Assembly (NCBI GenBank): GCA_948467605.1
Contig: CAOKET010000010.1
Location: 1 to 47,283, forward strand
Direction of reading: 5' to 3'
Length of the DNA stretch: 47,283 bases
Origin: an uncultured Mycoplasmatota bacterium
GTDB lineage: Bacteria; Bacillota_I; Bacilli_A; RF39; UBA660
The notes beneath the pieces were generated by a model that was not told the DNA's origin, did no database searches, and worked only from the letters and a program-made list of their open reading frames with translations. Position numbers and translations under genes: made by a program. This document shows, piece after piece, positions 23,723 to 33,809 of the stretch (within the stretch, counting starts at the first letter, position 1; each line of letters opens with the position of its first letter).

Positions 23723-26700
23723 CTATCTATAATATTTAGAGTTAATACAATCTGCATATGAATTTGTTTGTGGTATGTTTCCATTATCTAATGCTTGTTG
23801 TAGATATTCAATTCCAAGTTTTTCATCTCGTCTAGTCATAAGTGTATTTACCATATCTTTTGTATAGTATTTAAACACATAATTTGGGTGTCTAGCATAT
23901 GTGCCCGTTGTAAATAGGTCAAATGTCATTTCATTCATATTAAAGTAATTACCAGTAACCGCACCTGCTCCTACTATATACTGACTTAATGCACACCATA
24001 CATCGTGATTACCACCTGTTTTATATGCATTTAAAATTTCTTTTATCATTTCTCTCGAACCATTTTCACCATATGTATATGCTAATCTCATTAGTGAATG
24101 TATCTTTTCGTCTGTATTAAGTTTATCTAGAAGGCCTGCTTCTATTATTAATTTTAATACGAAATCTCTATGTTCATGATAAGTCTTTATCCATGTATAT
24201 AATGCTACCCATCTTGGGACTTTACAACCATCACATAACTCATAACTATACTTTACTCCATTTATCTGTGCATTAAATGATTCACCATGTTTTGCAATAT
24301 ATAATCCTGGATCAACTGATACCCATTCAGCTTTTTCTAGATTATCCCATGTAACACTTACTACTTCAGATAGATATTTTGGCGTAAGCATATTACTATT
24401 CATTATTTGTTCTCCGCCTTCAGTATATGTAAGAAAGTTATAATATTTTATTTTAGATTCCATGCTACCATTTCTTTTAAATTCATTTATTATGTATTGT
24501 GCAACACTATTGTCATCATCTCTAAGTAATTGTATATAACATTGGAATTTGTAGCCATCCCATCCTGCATTTTTCATTTGGTCATATGTTAGCGTACGCC
24601 TTTGCCAACAACCATTTTTTTCGCAATTTTTAGATGCTACTGAGTGATTATAACCATTGTTATAAATTAAACTTCTAGCGCTATTGCCATATATTCCTAG
24701 TTTTATAAACGATTCGCTTATAGTTACTGTTGTAGGTGTTACTTCTTCTACTATTGCAACATGACCATAACCATTACTTAAATCTTTCCAAGATACAATT
24801 GATCCCGGTTTTGCTTGTAGAGGATCTCTAACCACTTTAAAATTGTCTTTATCTTTGTTTACTGAATCACACCAGTTTCCACCATTCCCAGCATATGTCC
24901 AATTATAATCGCTTCCTGCATTTGCTAAAATTTCTCTTACTCTACCAAGTGCATACCATGGACATTCACCATAATATATATTAATTCCATTATCCCAATA
25001 ACCTGAATATGAAGGTGCTGATACTCTTTGCTGAAATCCATTTGAATCTACTTGTGCAAGACCAGAACCAGTTGTTGTTGATTGAGAATTATTATGTCCA
25101 TATTCCCTTAAATAGTATGTTATATACTCATATGTCGAAAATATTTCCATTATTTGTGATGTTTTAGCAGCTTTATCTTTAATTTTTTGGGTTTCTATTT
25201 GTTCTTTTGTCCACTCATTAAATTTTGAGTTATATTCACTATAAAATACACCATATAGTTTTTCACTATACATCTTATCTTTATCAGGTTCTTTGTTTTG
25301 TCCAATTGATTCTTTTCTTAAAATATTATCCTTTATAAGTATTGTTTCATTTAATGCTTCTTTATATTGTTCTTGATTTAATACTCTATTTATAGATTGT
25401 AAATAAAAGTTTCCATCTTTATCTGCAACTGCTGGTCTTCTGCCTTCTGTTTCACCTAATATTTCCATAACTACATGTTTTGTTATTATTTTTCTTGTTT
25501 CTTCATCAAATTTAAAATTTTTAGGATTTATTTTATCTTGATATTTACTCTCATCAAATCCATAAATAAATTTGTTTACTGTTTCTTTTGTCATGAATTC
25601 ATTAAATTGTAGTGTATTGTTCTCATATGCATCAAGAATTGGATCAACTATTTTAGTTTTTACTTCGCTTTCACTAATTCCTGAACATAAATAATAGTGT
25701 ATTGTTCCTTCCTCATCTTTTATTGGTGTTACATCTGTACATTTTATATTAGGTACTGCTTTTTCAATACCACATATCCATCTAACATTTAGTTTGTAGC
25801 CCTTTCCATTTGAGCCACTTTTATAAAGACAATGTTTGCCCCCATTTGTGTCAACATAATAAGATTTAGGACCAGGATATGGTACCCCAGCACTTTTACC
25901 ATCTGTTAATACTGGTGTGGTTGCTTCACATGATGTTTTACAGGTACCTTCTATATCATTTCCTTCCTCATCTTTTTCACAAGTTTTTGTTTCCTGATAT
26001 TCTGTATATACACTTTCTGATAAATTGCATGTATAGTCATCTGGTATACTACTTTCTTCATACCAGATTAAATCTTTTGCCTTACAGTTACTCTCTGGTG
26101 TAAAATTAAATGTTGAGTATAAAGAACCTTCACTAAATATATCATCTAGTGCACTTGTTGCTGATGCTACATTATCAAATGATTTATACCATGATGTTAA
26201 TTTTTCTACTAACTGCGTTATTATTCCAGTTATACCAGAAATTATTCCCATTGAAATTAAACTACCAAATTTATCTATATTCTCCTGTAAATTATCTTCA
26301 GTTTCATCTTTTTCATTTTCAATTTTAAAACCTAAAATATTATTTTGATCTAGTGATGAGTATGTATTGGCAAGTGAGGCTGAGACTAATACATCTGGAT
26401 ATAAACCTAATATCTTTCCACCAATTATTTTTTGTGTCTCATTACTTTTATAATAATTATATGAACCAGTTGATACATTATATACATTGCCATTTGTACA
26501 CGCCTTTATAATATTATCTGGATTATATGTCTTTAAAGAATGTGTATTATCAACATTTCCATTATAGTCGCATTCATCATTTGCATATGCTCCCATATAA
26601 TCACGTTCACATGCGTTAGCATCTAAATAGGAATTATTCATTCCACTACTTGTTTGTATAGTAGAACTACTATTTGCCCTTCCTATAGATGTATTTTCCA

Positions 26701-27007
26701 TTCTCTTACTTAATGCTTTATACCACAATATTTGTGCTTCATTACTTGCCTCTATTGATGTATGCCATAATCCAGAATCAGCTAAATGTTTTTTTAACAA
26801 TTCTTCGGATTCTTCTGGTATTGTCAAATAATTATTACCACCTTCGTACACTTCTACTCCTTCATATCCGTATTTAGTAATTATCTCTGATGTTGTGGTA
26901 TTTTCAAAATTTACTGCAAATATTGGAAATATAATCAAGAATATAATTGCAAATATTGCAATTATTATTCCTTTTTTGGCACTTTTACTATTAAATATTA
27001 TATCCAT
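23723..27007 (-). CDS. Large membrane-anchored protein with CHAP peptidase/amidase domain
   Basis: The 1094-residue protein has one N-terminal membrane segment (about 14-32), a long cysteine-rich extracellular region, and a CHAP domain at about 670-790. The catalytic cysteine is near residue 682 in YYGECPWYALGR, and the histidine near 749 in GYGHVAIVEEV. CHAP domains cut peptidoglycan, so it is the VirB1-like wall hydrolase that Gram-positive T4SS need to cross the wall. A further 300 residues follow, with no recognised fold and a hydrophobic stretch near residue 248-263 in the N-terminal half (ISMGIISGITGIITQL). Both N-terminal and C-terminal parts are unusually long. GGGGTGTTAGCAAT precedes the ATG; VirB4 ends 30 bases upstream. 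Confidence 0.85.
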   Translation of the reverse strand: MDIIFNSKSAKKGIIIAIFAIIFLIIFPIFAVNFENTTTSEIITKYGYEGVEVYEGGNNYLTIPEESEELLKKHLADSGLWHTSIEASNEAQILWYKALSKRMENTSIGRANSSSTIQTSSGMNNSYLDANACERDYMGAYANDECDYNGNVDNTHSLKTYNPDNIIKACTNGNVYNVSTGSYNYYKSNETQKIIGGKILGLYPDVLVSASLANTYSSLDQNNILGFKIENEKDETEDNLQENIDKFGSLISMGIISGITGIITQLVEKLTSWYKSFDNVASATSALDDIFSEGSLYSTFNFTPESNCKAKDLIWYEESSIPDDYTCNLSESVYTEYQETKTCEKDEEGNDIEGTCKTSCEATTPVLTDGKSAGVPYPGPKSYYVDTNGGKHCLYKSGSNGKGYKLNVRWICGIEKAVPNIKCTDVTPIKDEEGTIHYYLCSGISESEVKTKIVDPILDAYENNTLQFNEFMTKETVNKFIYGFDESKYQDKINPKNFKFDEETRKIITKHVVMEILGETEGRRPAVADKDGNFYLQSINRVLNQEQYKEALNETILIKDNILRKESIGQNKEPDKDKMYSEKLYGVFYSEYNSKFNEWTKEQIETQKIKDKAAKTSQIMEIFSTYEYITYYLREYGHNNSQSTTTGSGLAQVDSNGFQQRVSAPSYSGYWDNGINIYYGECPWYALGRVREILANAGSDYNWTYAGNGGNWCDSVNKDKDNFKVVRDPLQAKPGSIVSWKDLSNGYGHVAIVEEVTPTTVTISESFIKLGIYGNSARSLIYNNGYNHSVASKNCEKNGCWQRRTLTYDQMKNAGWDGYKFQCYIQLLRDDDNSVAQYIINEFKRNGSMESKIKYYNFLTYTEGGEQIMNSNMLTPKYLSEVVSVTWDNLEKAEWVSVDPGLYIAKHGESFNAQINGVKYSYELCDGCKVPRWVALYTWIKTYHEHRDFVLKLIIEAGLLDKLNTDEKIHSLMRLAYTYGENGSREMIKEILNAYKTGGNHDVWCALSQYIVGAGAVTGNYFNMNEMTFDLFTTGTYARHPNYVFKYYTKDMVNTLMTRRDEKLGIEYLQQALDNGNIPQTNSYADCINSKYYR

Positions 27008-27036
27008 ATTGCTAACACCCCACTTCTTACACTAGA

Positions 27037-28824
27037 TTATAGTCCTCCACCTGAACCAAATGATTCTAATTCCTCTTGTGATAATGTTATCTGTATCTGC
27101 ATTCTTCTTGAACCACATACAAATAATGCTTGTCCTTGACTATATCTCTTTATACTTTCTTTTTCACTATCATTTAAGTCTATTAATCTACTTAAATCTT
27201 CTGCTGCTTGTTTCTTTAATCCCATTACTAAATAATATGATGCATTATCAAATATTGCTTTTCCCTGTGTTATTACTGCTGGGTCTGCAAAGTCACTTGG
27301 TTGTTGTGTACTTATTATTGTTCCTGAATTATACTTTCTTGCTCTTCTTTGTACTTGTGCTAAGAAGTCTGCTCCAAGTATATTGTTCCCTGCTAGTAAT
27401 ACGTGTGCTTCATCTACTGATAATACTGTATTAACAGATGGGTCTAAGCATAATCCCCATGCATATTTTAATACGTTAAAGAATAATGCATTTCTTATAT
27501 TTACATCTGAGTTCATTAATTCTTTTATATTAAATACAATAAAATTACTTGTTGGTGCGATTGATGTATGGCCATCAAAGTAGTACTTTAATTCTCTTGT
27601 TATTGGTCTTATCTTTAATTCAAGACGTTCCATTACATCTCTTTCATGTGTTCGCTCTGGCATTGCCTGTAATCTTCCCTTTATTGTAAAATACACATCA
27701 CTAAATGTTGGAAAATCTTTTGATGTAAAATTTGAAAAGTCTATATTAAAATCTATTCCAAATCTTCTATATGTATCTTGCAAAACTTCACTAAATAATG
27801 TTAATACATCTTCTTCTATTGACGGATCATAATACTTCATAAATGCTTTTAAGTTTTGAATTGTTTTTGTTAAAACTGTGTATCCTAATCCATTCTTTAT
27901 TTCTTCTTCATCGGCGTCCATTATTACTTCTAGTGGATTTATCATTCCAAATTCTCCACCTTTTCCTAAGTCTATAAAATCTCCTTTAAATAACTTAGAC
28001 ATATCTTCTAGTTCGCCTTCTGGATCAATTGCTACTATCTTATATCCATTTCTTACATGACTTCTCATTATTGCTTTTGCAGCAGTTGATTTACCACTAC
28101 CTGATGTTCCTAATACTATTAGGTTTGCATTGTTTCTATTATGCTCTTTTTTTATTTGATATAGGAATTGATTAAATAATATTACTCCTCCTGAAAAATC
28201 CACTCCAAGCAAACATGATAATCCGGGATCTTTTACGCTATCAAATATAAATGGATACATTGCACCCATTGTAAATGAAGGCATTGGTGTTCCTATTCTG
28301 TCTTCAATTGGTTGATTTGGGAATATTGGTAATATTGACTTTAATACCCTTTCTTGCTCAAATCTTAATGGTATTGCTTTTAATTCCATACCATCCAAGA
28401 AATTCTTTATTTGTAGTTTCCTGTTCTCTAATCCCTCTTTTGAATCAGAAGTTATCATTACGTGTAATTGAAAGTCAAATATTCTTGATTGACTTGCTGT
28501 TATAAGAGATATAAATGTTTGCAAAGAGTCAACATCTTGTCTTATTCTCTCTTGTATTGTTTTATCATTTTCTTCTTGATACCTTGCTTTTAAGTCAGCA
28601 AGTTCTTTATTTAACATTCTTGATAGTGTTGATGATGGTACAGGTATATGTTTTATTACTACTTTTACTCCTGGTAAGTTTGTCAAATTTGCTAGATAAC
28701 CTGGTTGTATCATTCTTGGATATGATATTACTGTTAAGATTGTTGCATATTTATCACTTACTACAAAATCTGCTGGATTAAATTGTAAGCCTTTAGGCGC
28801 TAATTGTGATTTAATATCCATCAT
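27037..28824 (-). CDS. VirB4-like T4SS ATPase, C-terminal part
   Basis: The 595-residue protein is the motor of the type IV secretion-like machine. Walker A GTSGSGKSTA lies near residue 238-247 and Walker B TVLSVDEAHVL near 464-474, followed by RARKYNSGTIISTQQPSDF, a typical VirB4/TraC motif. The N-terminal 200 residues match the middle of usual VirB4 proteins. The extreme N-terminal domain is a separate gene upstream, which overlaps the start by four bases (ATGA, 28821-28824). Either ATG of the ATGATG pair may be used. No VirD4 coupling ATPase is found in the operon. Confidence 0.92.
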   Translation of the reverse strand: MMDIKSQLAPKGLQFNPADFVVSDKYATILTVISYPRMIQPGYLANLTNLPGVKVVIKHIPVPSSTLSRMLNKELADLKARYQEENDKTIQERIRQDVDSLQTFISLITASQSRIFDFQLHVMITSDSKEGLENRKLQIKNFLDGMELKAIPLRFEQERVLKSILPIFPNQPIEDRIGTPMPSFTMGAMYPFIFDSVKDPGLSCLLGVDFSGGVILFNQFLYQIKKEHNRNNANLIVLGTSGSGKSTAAKAIMRSHVRNGYKIVAIDPEGELEDMSKLFKGDFIDLGKGGEFGMINPLEVIMDADEEEIKNGLGYTVLTKTIQNLKAFMKYYDPSIEEDVLTLFSEVLQDTYRRFGIDFNIDFSNFTSKDFPTFSDVYFTIKGRLQAMPERTHERDVMERLELKIRPITRELKYYFDGHTSIAPTSNFIVFNIKELMNSDVNIRNALFFNVLKYAWGLCLDPSVNTVLSVDEAHVLLAGNNILGADFLAQVQRRARKYNSGTIISTQQPSDFADPAVITQGKAIFDNASYYLVMGLKKQAAEDLSRLIDLNDSEKESIKRYSQGQALFVCGSRRMQIQITLSQEELESFGSGGGL

Positions 28825-29402
28825 TGTGGCATCACCACCCCAAACTCTGTATTCATTCCTCCATTTAAGAAGTTTTCTATTATTATTCTTAAATCGTCAT
28901 TACTTGTCTGCATTGCATTCAATCCACAGATTCCTAAGTTATTAATCAATAATCTCAATCTATTTTGTATAGTCTCCATATTCTTTTCTTTAAATAATAA
29001 ATAATATTCTGTGTCTACTACATTATTATTCATAAACATATTCGCTTTATTTATATCTTCTAATACTAGTTTCCTAGTCATTTGTGATTGTGTATTATTA
29101 TATAGTAATTGTAGTTGTGATAAATATATTGATATATCTACTGGTCTATCTGCACATATTATCCAAAATTCATAATCTATTGTGTTATAAAAGTTTTTTA
29201 AACTTATCATTACATTATCTTGTTGTTCTATACTTAATATAAATATATTTCTTGGTACTATTTTTACTCCTGTTACTTTTTCATCATTATCTAATGTTAT
29301 CATACCATTTGATATTGATTTTATTGGTAACCAATCTTCTGCATATTTACTTGTACTACTCTTCTTTGTTTTGCTCACGATAACACCAACCTTTCCATAC
29401 AT
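28821..29402 (-). CDS. N-terminal domain of VirB4, separate gene
   Basis: The 193-residue protein matches the start of Gram-positive VirB4/TraE-type proteins: DWLPIKSISNGMITLDNDEKVTGVKIVP, then a SIEQQDN segment and a domain with alternating strands and helices. In most systems this is fused to the ATPase; here it is encoded apart and coupled to the ATPase gene by an ATGA overlap. The frame from 29402 overlaps the PrgI-like gene by 47 bases and lacks a ribosome binding site; the in-frame GTG at 29378, with GGTTGGTG upstream, is a likely true start, giving about 185 residues. Together the two genes make a VirB4 of normal length. Confidence 0.8.
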   Translation of the reverse strand: MYGKVGVIVSKTKKSSTSKYAEDWLPIKSISNGMITLDNDEKVTGVKIVPRNIFILSIEQQDNVMISLKNFYNTIDYEFWIICADRPVDISIYLSQLQLLYNNTQSQMTRKLVLEDINKANMFMNNNVVDTEYYLLFKEKNMETIQNRLRLLINNLGICGLNAMQTSNDDLRIIIENFLNGGMNTEFGVVMPQ

Positions 29403-29673
29403 ATTTTTGTCTACTAAAGAAAAATTTAAATACTGTTGTGATTAATACTCTTACATTATGATAGTTTGGTATAGGCGCAACTAGCATTGCAGCAACTAGT
29501 GCTGGAATTAGTAATGCTATTGTACCTACTGTTGATAATCCTCTTACTGTCATTAATAGTATTAATGTTATCGCTACTCCTGTTGAAAATATTATCAAGT
29601 CTTCGGGGCGGAATATATTAAATATTAACTGCCCCTTTTTACTATTTGCTGGTATCAAGTAATTATTATTCAC
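29356..29673 (-). CDS. PrgI/VirB3-like inner-membrane protein
   Basis: The 105-residue protein has an N-terminal cytoplasmic stretch (YLIPANSKKGQLIFNIFRPEDL) and two adjacent membrane helices (about 28-46 and 50-70), then a basic C-terminal tail. This layout is the PrgI family of Gram-positive T4SS, equivalent to VirB3. Its place directly before VirB4 is the conserved VirB3-VirB4 order. The start is GTG at 29673, with GGGAGAGTG upstream. Its C terminus overlaps the VirB4 N-terminal gene. Confidence 0.88.
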   Translation of the reverse strand: MNNNYLIPANSKKGQLIFNIFRPEDLIIFSTGVAITLILLMTVRGLSTVGTIALLIPALVAAMLVAPIPNYHNVRVLITTVFKFFFSRQKYVWKGWCYREQNKEE

Positions 29674-29697
29674 CTAATATCACTCTCCCTTATCCCT

Positions 29698-31839
29698 TTA
29701 TTCATTCTTTTTATATTTCCCTTGCAGATCTTTTAATTTGTCTTTTTGATCTTTAATATTTTGTTTTGCAGCAGCAACTACCTCAGTTTGATCATTAATT
29801 TGAATATTAATATTATCATGTTGAGTTTGTAATTCAATTTCTTTTTCGTGTGAAACAGTGTAATTTCTAGCAACTGTTTCTCTTTCAGCCCTTACAGTAT
29901 CAATTTGTTGAGCAAAATTATTAGTAATTTCATCTCTTCTATGAATAATTTCGTTTTGTAAACTAGAGATATTATTGTCAATTGTTGTTTCAACACTTGC
30001 CCTTTGTTGTTGATATGCATTAACTTCATTACGTATTTGTTCATCAACTGTAACTTCAACATTTGCCCTTTGATTTCTTAATGCTGTTATCCTATCAGAA
30101 CATTGTAGAATTGTTGCTGTATCTGTTGTATTTGACATAGTATTCATAAGATTATTTATCTCTGAGTCAATTGCTGAATTCATAGTATCTATTCTTTGAG
30201 TTCTACTACTTTGTACATCAGATATCAATCGGTCATACATTGCATGACTATTTATTATATCTTGATCTCTACTTGAAATTTTAAGTTGTAAATTTTGCTC
30301 TAATGGCTGAGTTTCGGCCTCTATTTGTAGGTCTCTACTATTTTCTAATGCTGCTATTTGATTATCAAATGCACTTAATTGATTACCATATGCACTAGTT
30401 TGCGCTCTAGTAACACCAAGATTAGATGCAATTTCTCTTTCTGAATTTTTTAAAACAGATAATTCTTCAAAAGCTTTTTCATAATCTTTCTTAGCATCTT
30501 CAATTACTTTTCCTTGTTTGTAAGCAGGTTCATTTAATTTTGTACCAATGTTGTTAAAGAATCTATCTCCAAATCCTGCACTTGCTTTATCGCTACCTGT
30601 TATTGCTTGCGCAACAGCAGATGCTCCAGCATTGTACGCAGTTTTATCAATTTTTTGCTCTTTAGCGGCTACTCCCATAAGTTTTGTCTGATTGAATCCT
30701 GCTCTACCACCACTTAGGAATCCTAGTCCTCCCATCTTTGCTGCCATTCCAAATCCGCCTGCTTTATATCCTAATGATGCTCCTGTTGCAAATCCGCCTA
30801 TCGCTGCGCCTGCTGTTTGTACTGCACTTCCCAATAATGGCACTTCTCTTATACGTGTCATAGGATTTAGTGAGAATGAACCATCTAGTTTTATTCCGAA
30901 TATATCTTCTAGCAATTTTGGTAATTGTTTTGCAAATAATAGTGCACCTATAATTACAAATGTATATATTACAGGATTTCCTTGAATTCCTTTTTCCGCA
31001 TCACCTGAAATAGAAATATCTATATTAGTTATACAATATAGGAAAAAGAAAATTACTGAGATTCTAATAAATAATGATATATATGTTGATGCAGTATTTT
31101 TTACCCAATTAGATAACATATTATTCTTTTTGCTAGGTATAATATTAGAAATAATTGGAATTGGTGCTATCAACTCCATAAACATTAATTTAATTACACG
31201 TATTGCTACATCAAATAAAAATCCGAATACAATAAGACACAGTACAACTGTACATCCAATTGCCATTATCCAATTAAAATTGTAATTAACTGTATCTTGA
31301 ACAATAGTTCTTAATTCTGTCATAGATGTTGCACCAGAGAAAAATAATGCATCATACATCGGATCGGATTCACCTAATTCTCTTTTTGGAGTTAGAAAGG
31401 CTCTTACTAATACCTCTGAAATACTATGACTAACATCCTTAAAATTTTCATCATTCATCTTATCTTCATTTGATAGTATTACTCTTCCTAAAATATTCTC
31501 TTCTAAAATAGCAGATTGTAAATCTCTAGAAATTGTAAATATTACGGGGGTAAGTATTAATAATGCTAAAGTTATTATTACTTTTATAACTATTTTTGAA
31601 CCGCCAGAAGTTTTGTCGGTAAGTTTCTCTGGATTTACCAAATATGTTAATAAATTGATTGTTATATAAAATAACATTATTACTGACATTATTATATAAA
31701 TATTATTCATTATACTTGTTGTATTTATAATACTTGTTGAAGTAGAGGCAAGTGTCATGAAAATAGAGAATAGTGTACTTAGTGCGAGTGATAAAGCACT
31801 AAATATATCAAATGCTAATCCTAATAATAATACGTCCAA
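29698..31839 (-). CDS. VirB6/TrbL-like polytopic membrane protein with coiled-coil tail
   Basis: The 713-residue protein has about six to eight membrane helices in residues 1-320, a Gly/Ala-rich stretch (about 333-380, with GGFATGASLGYKAGG and AAKMGGLGFLSGG), and a long Gln/Asn/Glu-rich coiled coil from about 450 to the end. The membrane part fits VirB6/TrbL, the polytopic channel component. The tail is unusual: it has repeated short units such as ANVEVTVDEQI and ASVETTIDNNI. The start is probably TTG at 31839 (GGGAGG upstream), since the nearby ATG is out of frame. Neighbour upstream is 15 bases away. Confidence 0.85.
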   Translation of the reverse strand: MDVLLLGLAFDIFSALSLALSTLFSIFMTLASTSTSIINTTSIMNNIYIIMSVIMLFYITINLLTYLVNPEKLTDKTSGGSKIVIKVIITLALLILTPVIFTISRDLQSAILEENILGRVILSNEDKMNDENFKDVSHSISEVLVRAFLTPKRELGESDPMYDALFFSGATSMTELRTIVQDTVNYNFNWIMAIGCTVVLCLIVFGFLFDVAIRVIKLMFMELIAPIPIISNIIPSKKNNMLSNWVKNTASTYISLFIRISVIFFFLYCITNIDISISGDAEKGIQGNPVIYTFVIIGALLFAKQLPKLLEDIFGIKLDGSFSLNPMTRIREVPLLGSAVQTAGAAIGGFATGASLGYKAGGFGMAAKMGGLGFLSGGRAGFNQTKLMGVAAKEQKIDKTAYNAGASAVAQAITGSDKASAGFGDRFFNNIGTKLNEPAYKQGKVIEDAKKDYEKAFEELSVLKNSEREIASNLGVTRAQTSAYGNQLSAFDNQIAALENSRDLQIEAETQPLEQNLQLKISSRDQDIINSHAMYDRLISDVQSSRTQRIDTMNSAIDSEINNLMNTMSNTTDTATILQCSDRITALRNQRANVEVTVDEQIRNEVNAYQQQRASVETTIDNNISSLQNEIIHRRDEITNNFAQQIDTVRAERETVARNYTVSHEKEIELQTQHDNINIQINDQTEVVAAAKQNIKDQKDKLKDLQGKYKKNE

Positions 31840-31854
31840 AATTCATTACCTCCC

Positions 31855-33794
31855 TTATAATTCACAACTTGCTTTATCTATTAATGATAATAATAATTTT
31901 ACAATTGCTGGTATAAATAAAATAAGTATAAATATGATAATTCTTTTTATAAATTTAGTACCAGATTTCTGAAGCATTTCTGCATCACCAGACATAATTG
32001 GTTTAACAAAATCTATAATTCCTAGTAACACCATCAATATACATCCAACAATTCTTAGTATATTTAGGATATATGATAATATCCTACCAAATTCTCCGCT
32101 AAAAATTCCTTGACAGGTTACTTTATAATCTGAATCAATATCAAATTTATCTCTAAATTCTTCAAAGCCACATAAAACACCCTCGACTCTGTTACCTTTA
32201 AGTTCTATATATGGAAAACCTATCCATACATCTGGTATTGAATATGTTCCTGTTTGCTTTCCAAAATATGTTGAAAATTCTTCTATACCTGTTACTATTC
32301 CAAATGCTACTGTTGTAGCACCAGCAACGGTTCCTATTACAGAGAATACAATTGATGTTCCTCCAGTTAAAATGGCCGCAGCAACGTTTGCACCTATATA
32401 TACCGCTGCGCCTGCTATAGACGCAATAAATCCCCAGTTTATCCCAGATTGATCGTCATATGAAATATTATTTGAAAAGGTATCAAGAATATTCTTATTT
32501 TGTTCCAAAATATTTTTCATATCACTTGGTCTTAAAAATATTGAAACATTTAATCTCTCAATATTTTCTATAGATGTAAAGTTCATTTTTCCACTATCTA
32601 AATTTGCCCCAAATCCAAATCCTACTTTTTCAGTTACTCCATCATCTGGTGTATACGACCACTCACATCTTAGTTCACCAGATGACTTGTTTACTGTCAT
32701 TGTTTCTTGTGAATTAGAAGATTCTGTTATTTTGTATAGTGCAAAGGTCCAAATCTCTTTATTCTCATTTATAAGGACTCTCCCAATATCTGCTACATCT
32801 GTGTTAAATATTCCTTCGCATGTTTTCATTGCTTTGTCTTTATCAGTTCCTAAACCGTCTATTATAATAACTTGATCATCTAAATCAGTAGATGTCTGAT
32901 TAACTGTACCATACGTAGCAACACATACATAGTCTCCTACTTTGTTATTAGTTTTAGAATTTTCACTCATAATATCAAGCGCATTGATATTATTATATAT
33001 ATTTGTATTTCCTGAGGGTGACATTTTTGTTACAGTTTTATATAGGACATAGAAATTTCCTGAGTATTTGCAATCTGAATATGGGTCCAAATTATATATA
33101 TCTTCTGTAACATTTCCTTGGGCATCTACTAAGTTTACATGTACTTTTGCTGAATCGGGTATTGCGTATACTGATTTTGGACTATTATATCCATTATTAC
33201 CACACTTTAGATTGTATTCCTTTTGTATTGTATCAATAGTCTTATTGTTCATTAATGGAAAGGTATGAAAAATTATTGGATTGTCTATTGTTGAAGATAT
33301 AGATACACAACCTTTACCATTTGAACCACACTCTTCCCCAGACAATATATAATTTTCTAATTTTCTTTTACTAGTATAACTAATTGTTTTGATATCTTCA
33401 AAATATTTTGTTGCTACTTCTAAATCACTGTATTTTGCATAAAACATATTGTCTGAACTACTATTATAATTTTTAATTCCATTACAATTTTCTTTAGTAA
33501 GTATTTCGGATTCTCCTAAACTAACATCGTTCTTGCCACACACATAGTCACTATCTTCTACTTTGAAGGTTTTACTACCATCAAGTAAATGTTTCAAAAT
33601 GCTATATTCTGTTATATTTTGTTTTCCTTCAAATATAGCTCTTCTAGGGTGTATTGTTCCATCCACAAGTTCTATTGTGTAACTTTCAGTAGTTTCAGTT
33701 ACAACTTCCCTAGCAAATGTTTGCTTATAAAAAGCAAAAAAAGACAGTACAAACAAAAGTGATATTGTAATGTATTTAAAGTTAATCTTTCTCA
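31855..33794 (-). CDS. Secreted ectodomain fused to a VirB2-like membrane domain (copy 3)
   Basis: The 646-residue protein starts with a signal peptide (cleavage near TFA-RE, residue 28), then about 420 residues of extracellular domain with cysteines and no recognised fold. Two membrane segments lie around 450-505 (GAAVYIGANVAAAILTGG, VAGATTVAFGIVTG). The last 75 residues repeat the VirB2-like core (ILRIVGCILMVLLGIIDF, MSGDAEML, KRIIIFILILFIPAIVKLL). The start is the ATG at 33794, with AAAGGGGC upstream, not an upstream in-frame codon. It looks like a structural component exposed at the surface; substrate or adhesion functions are guesses. Confidence 0.75.
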
Positions 33795-33809
33795 TTAATA
33801 TGCCCCTTT

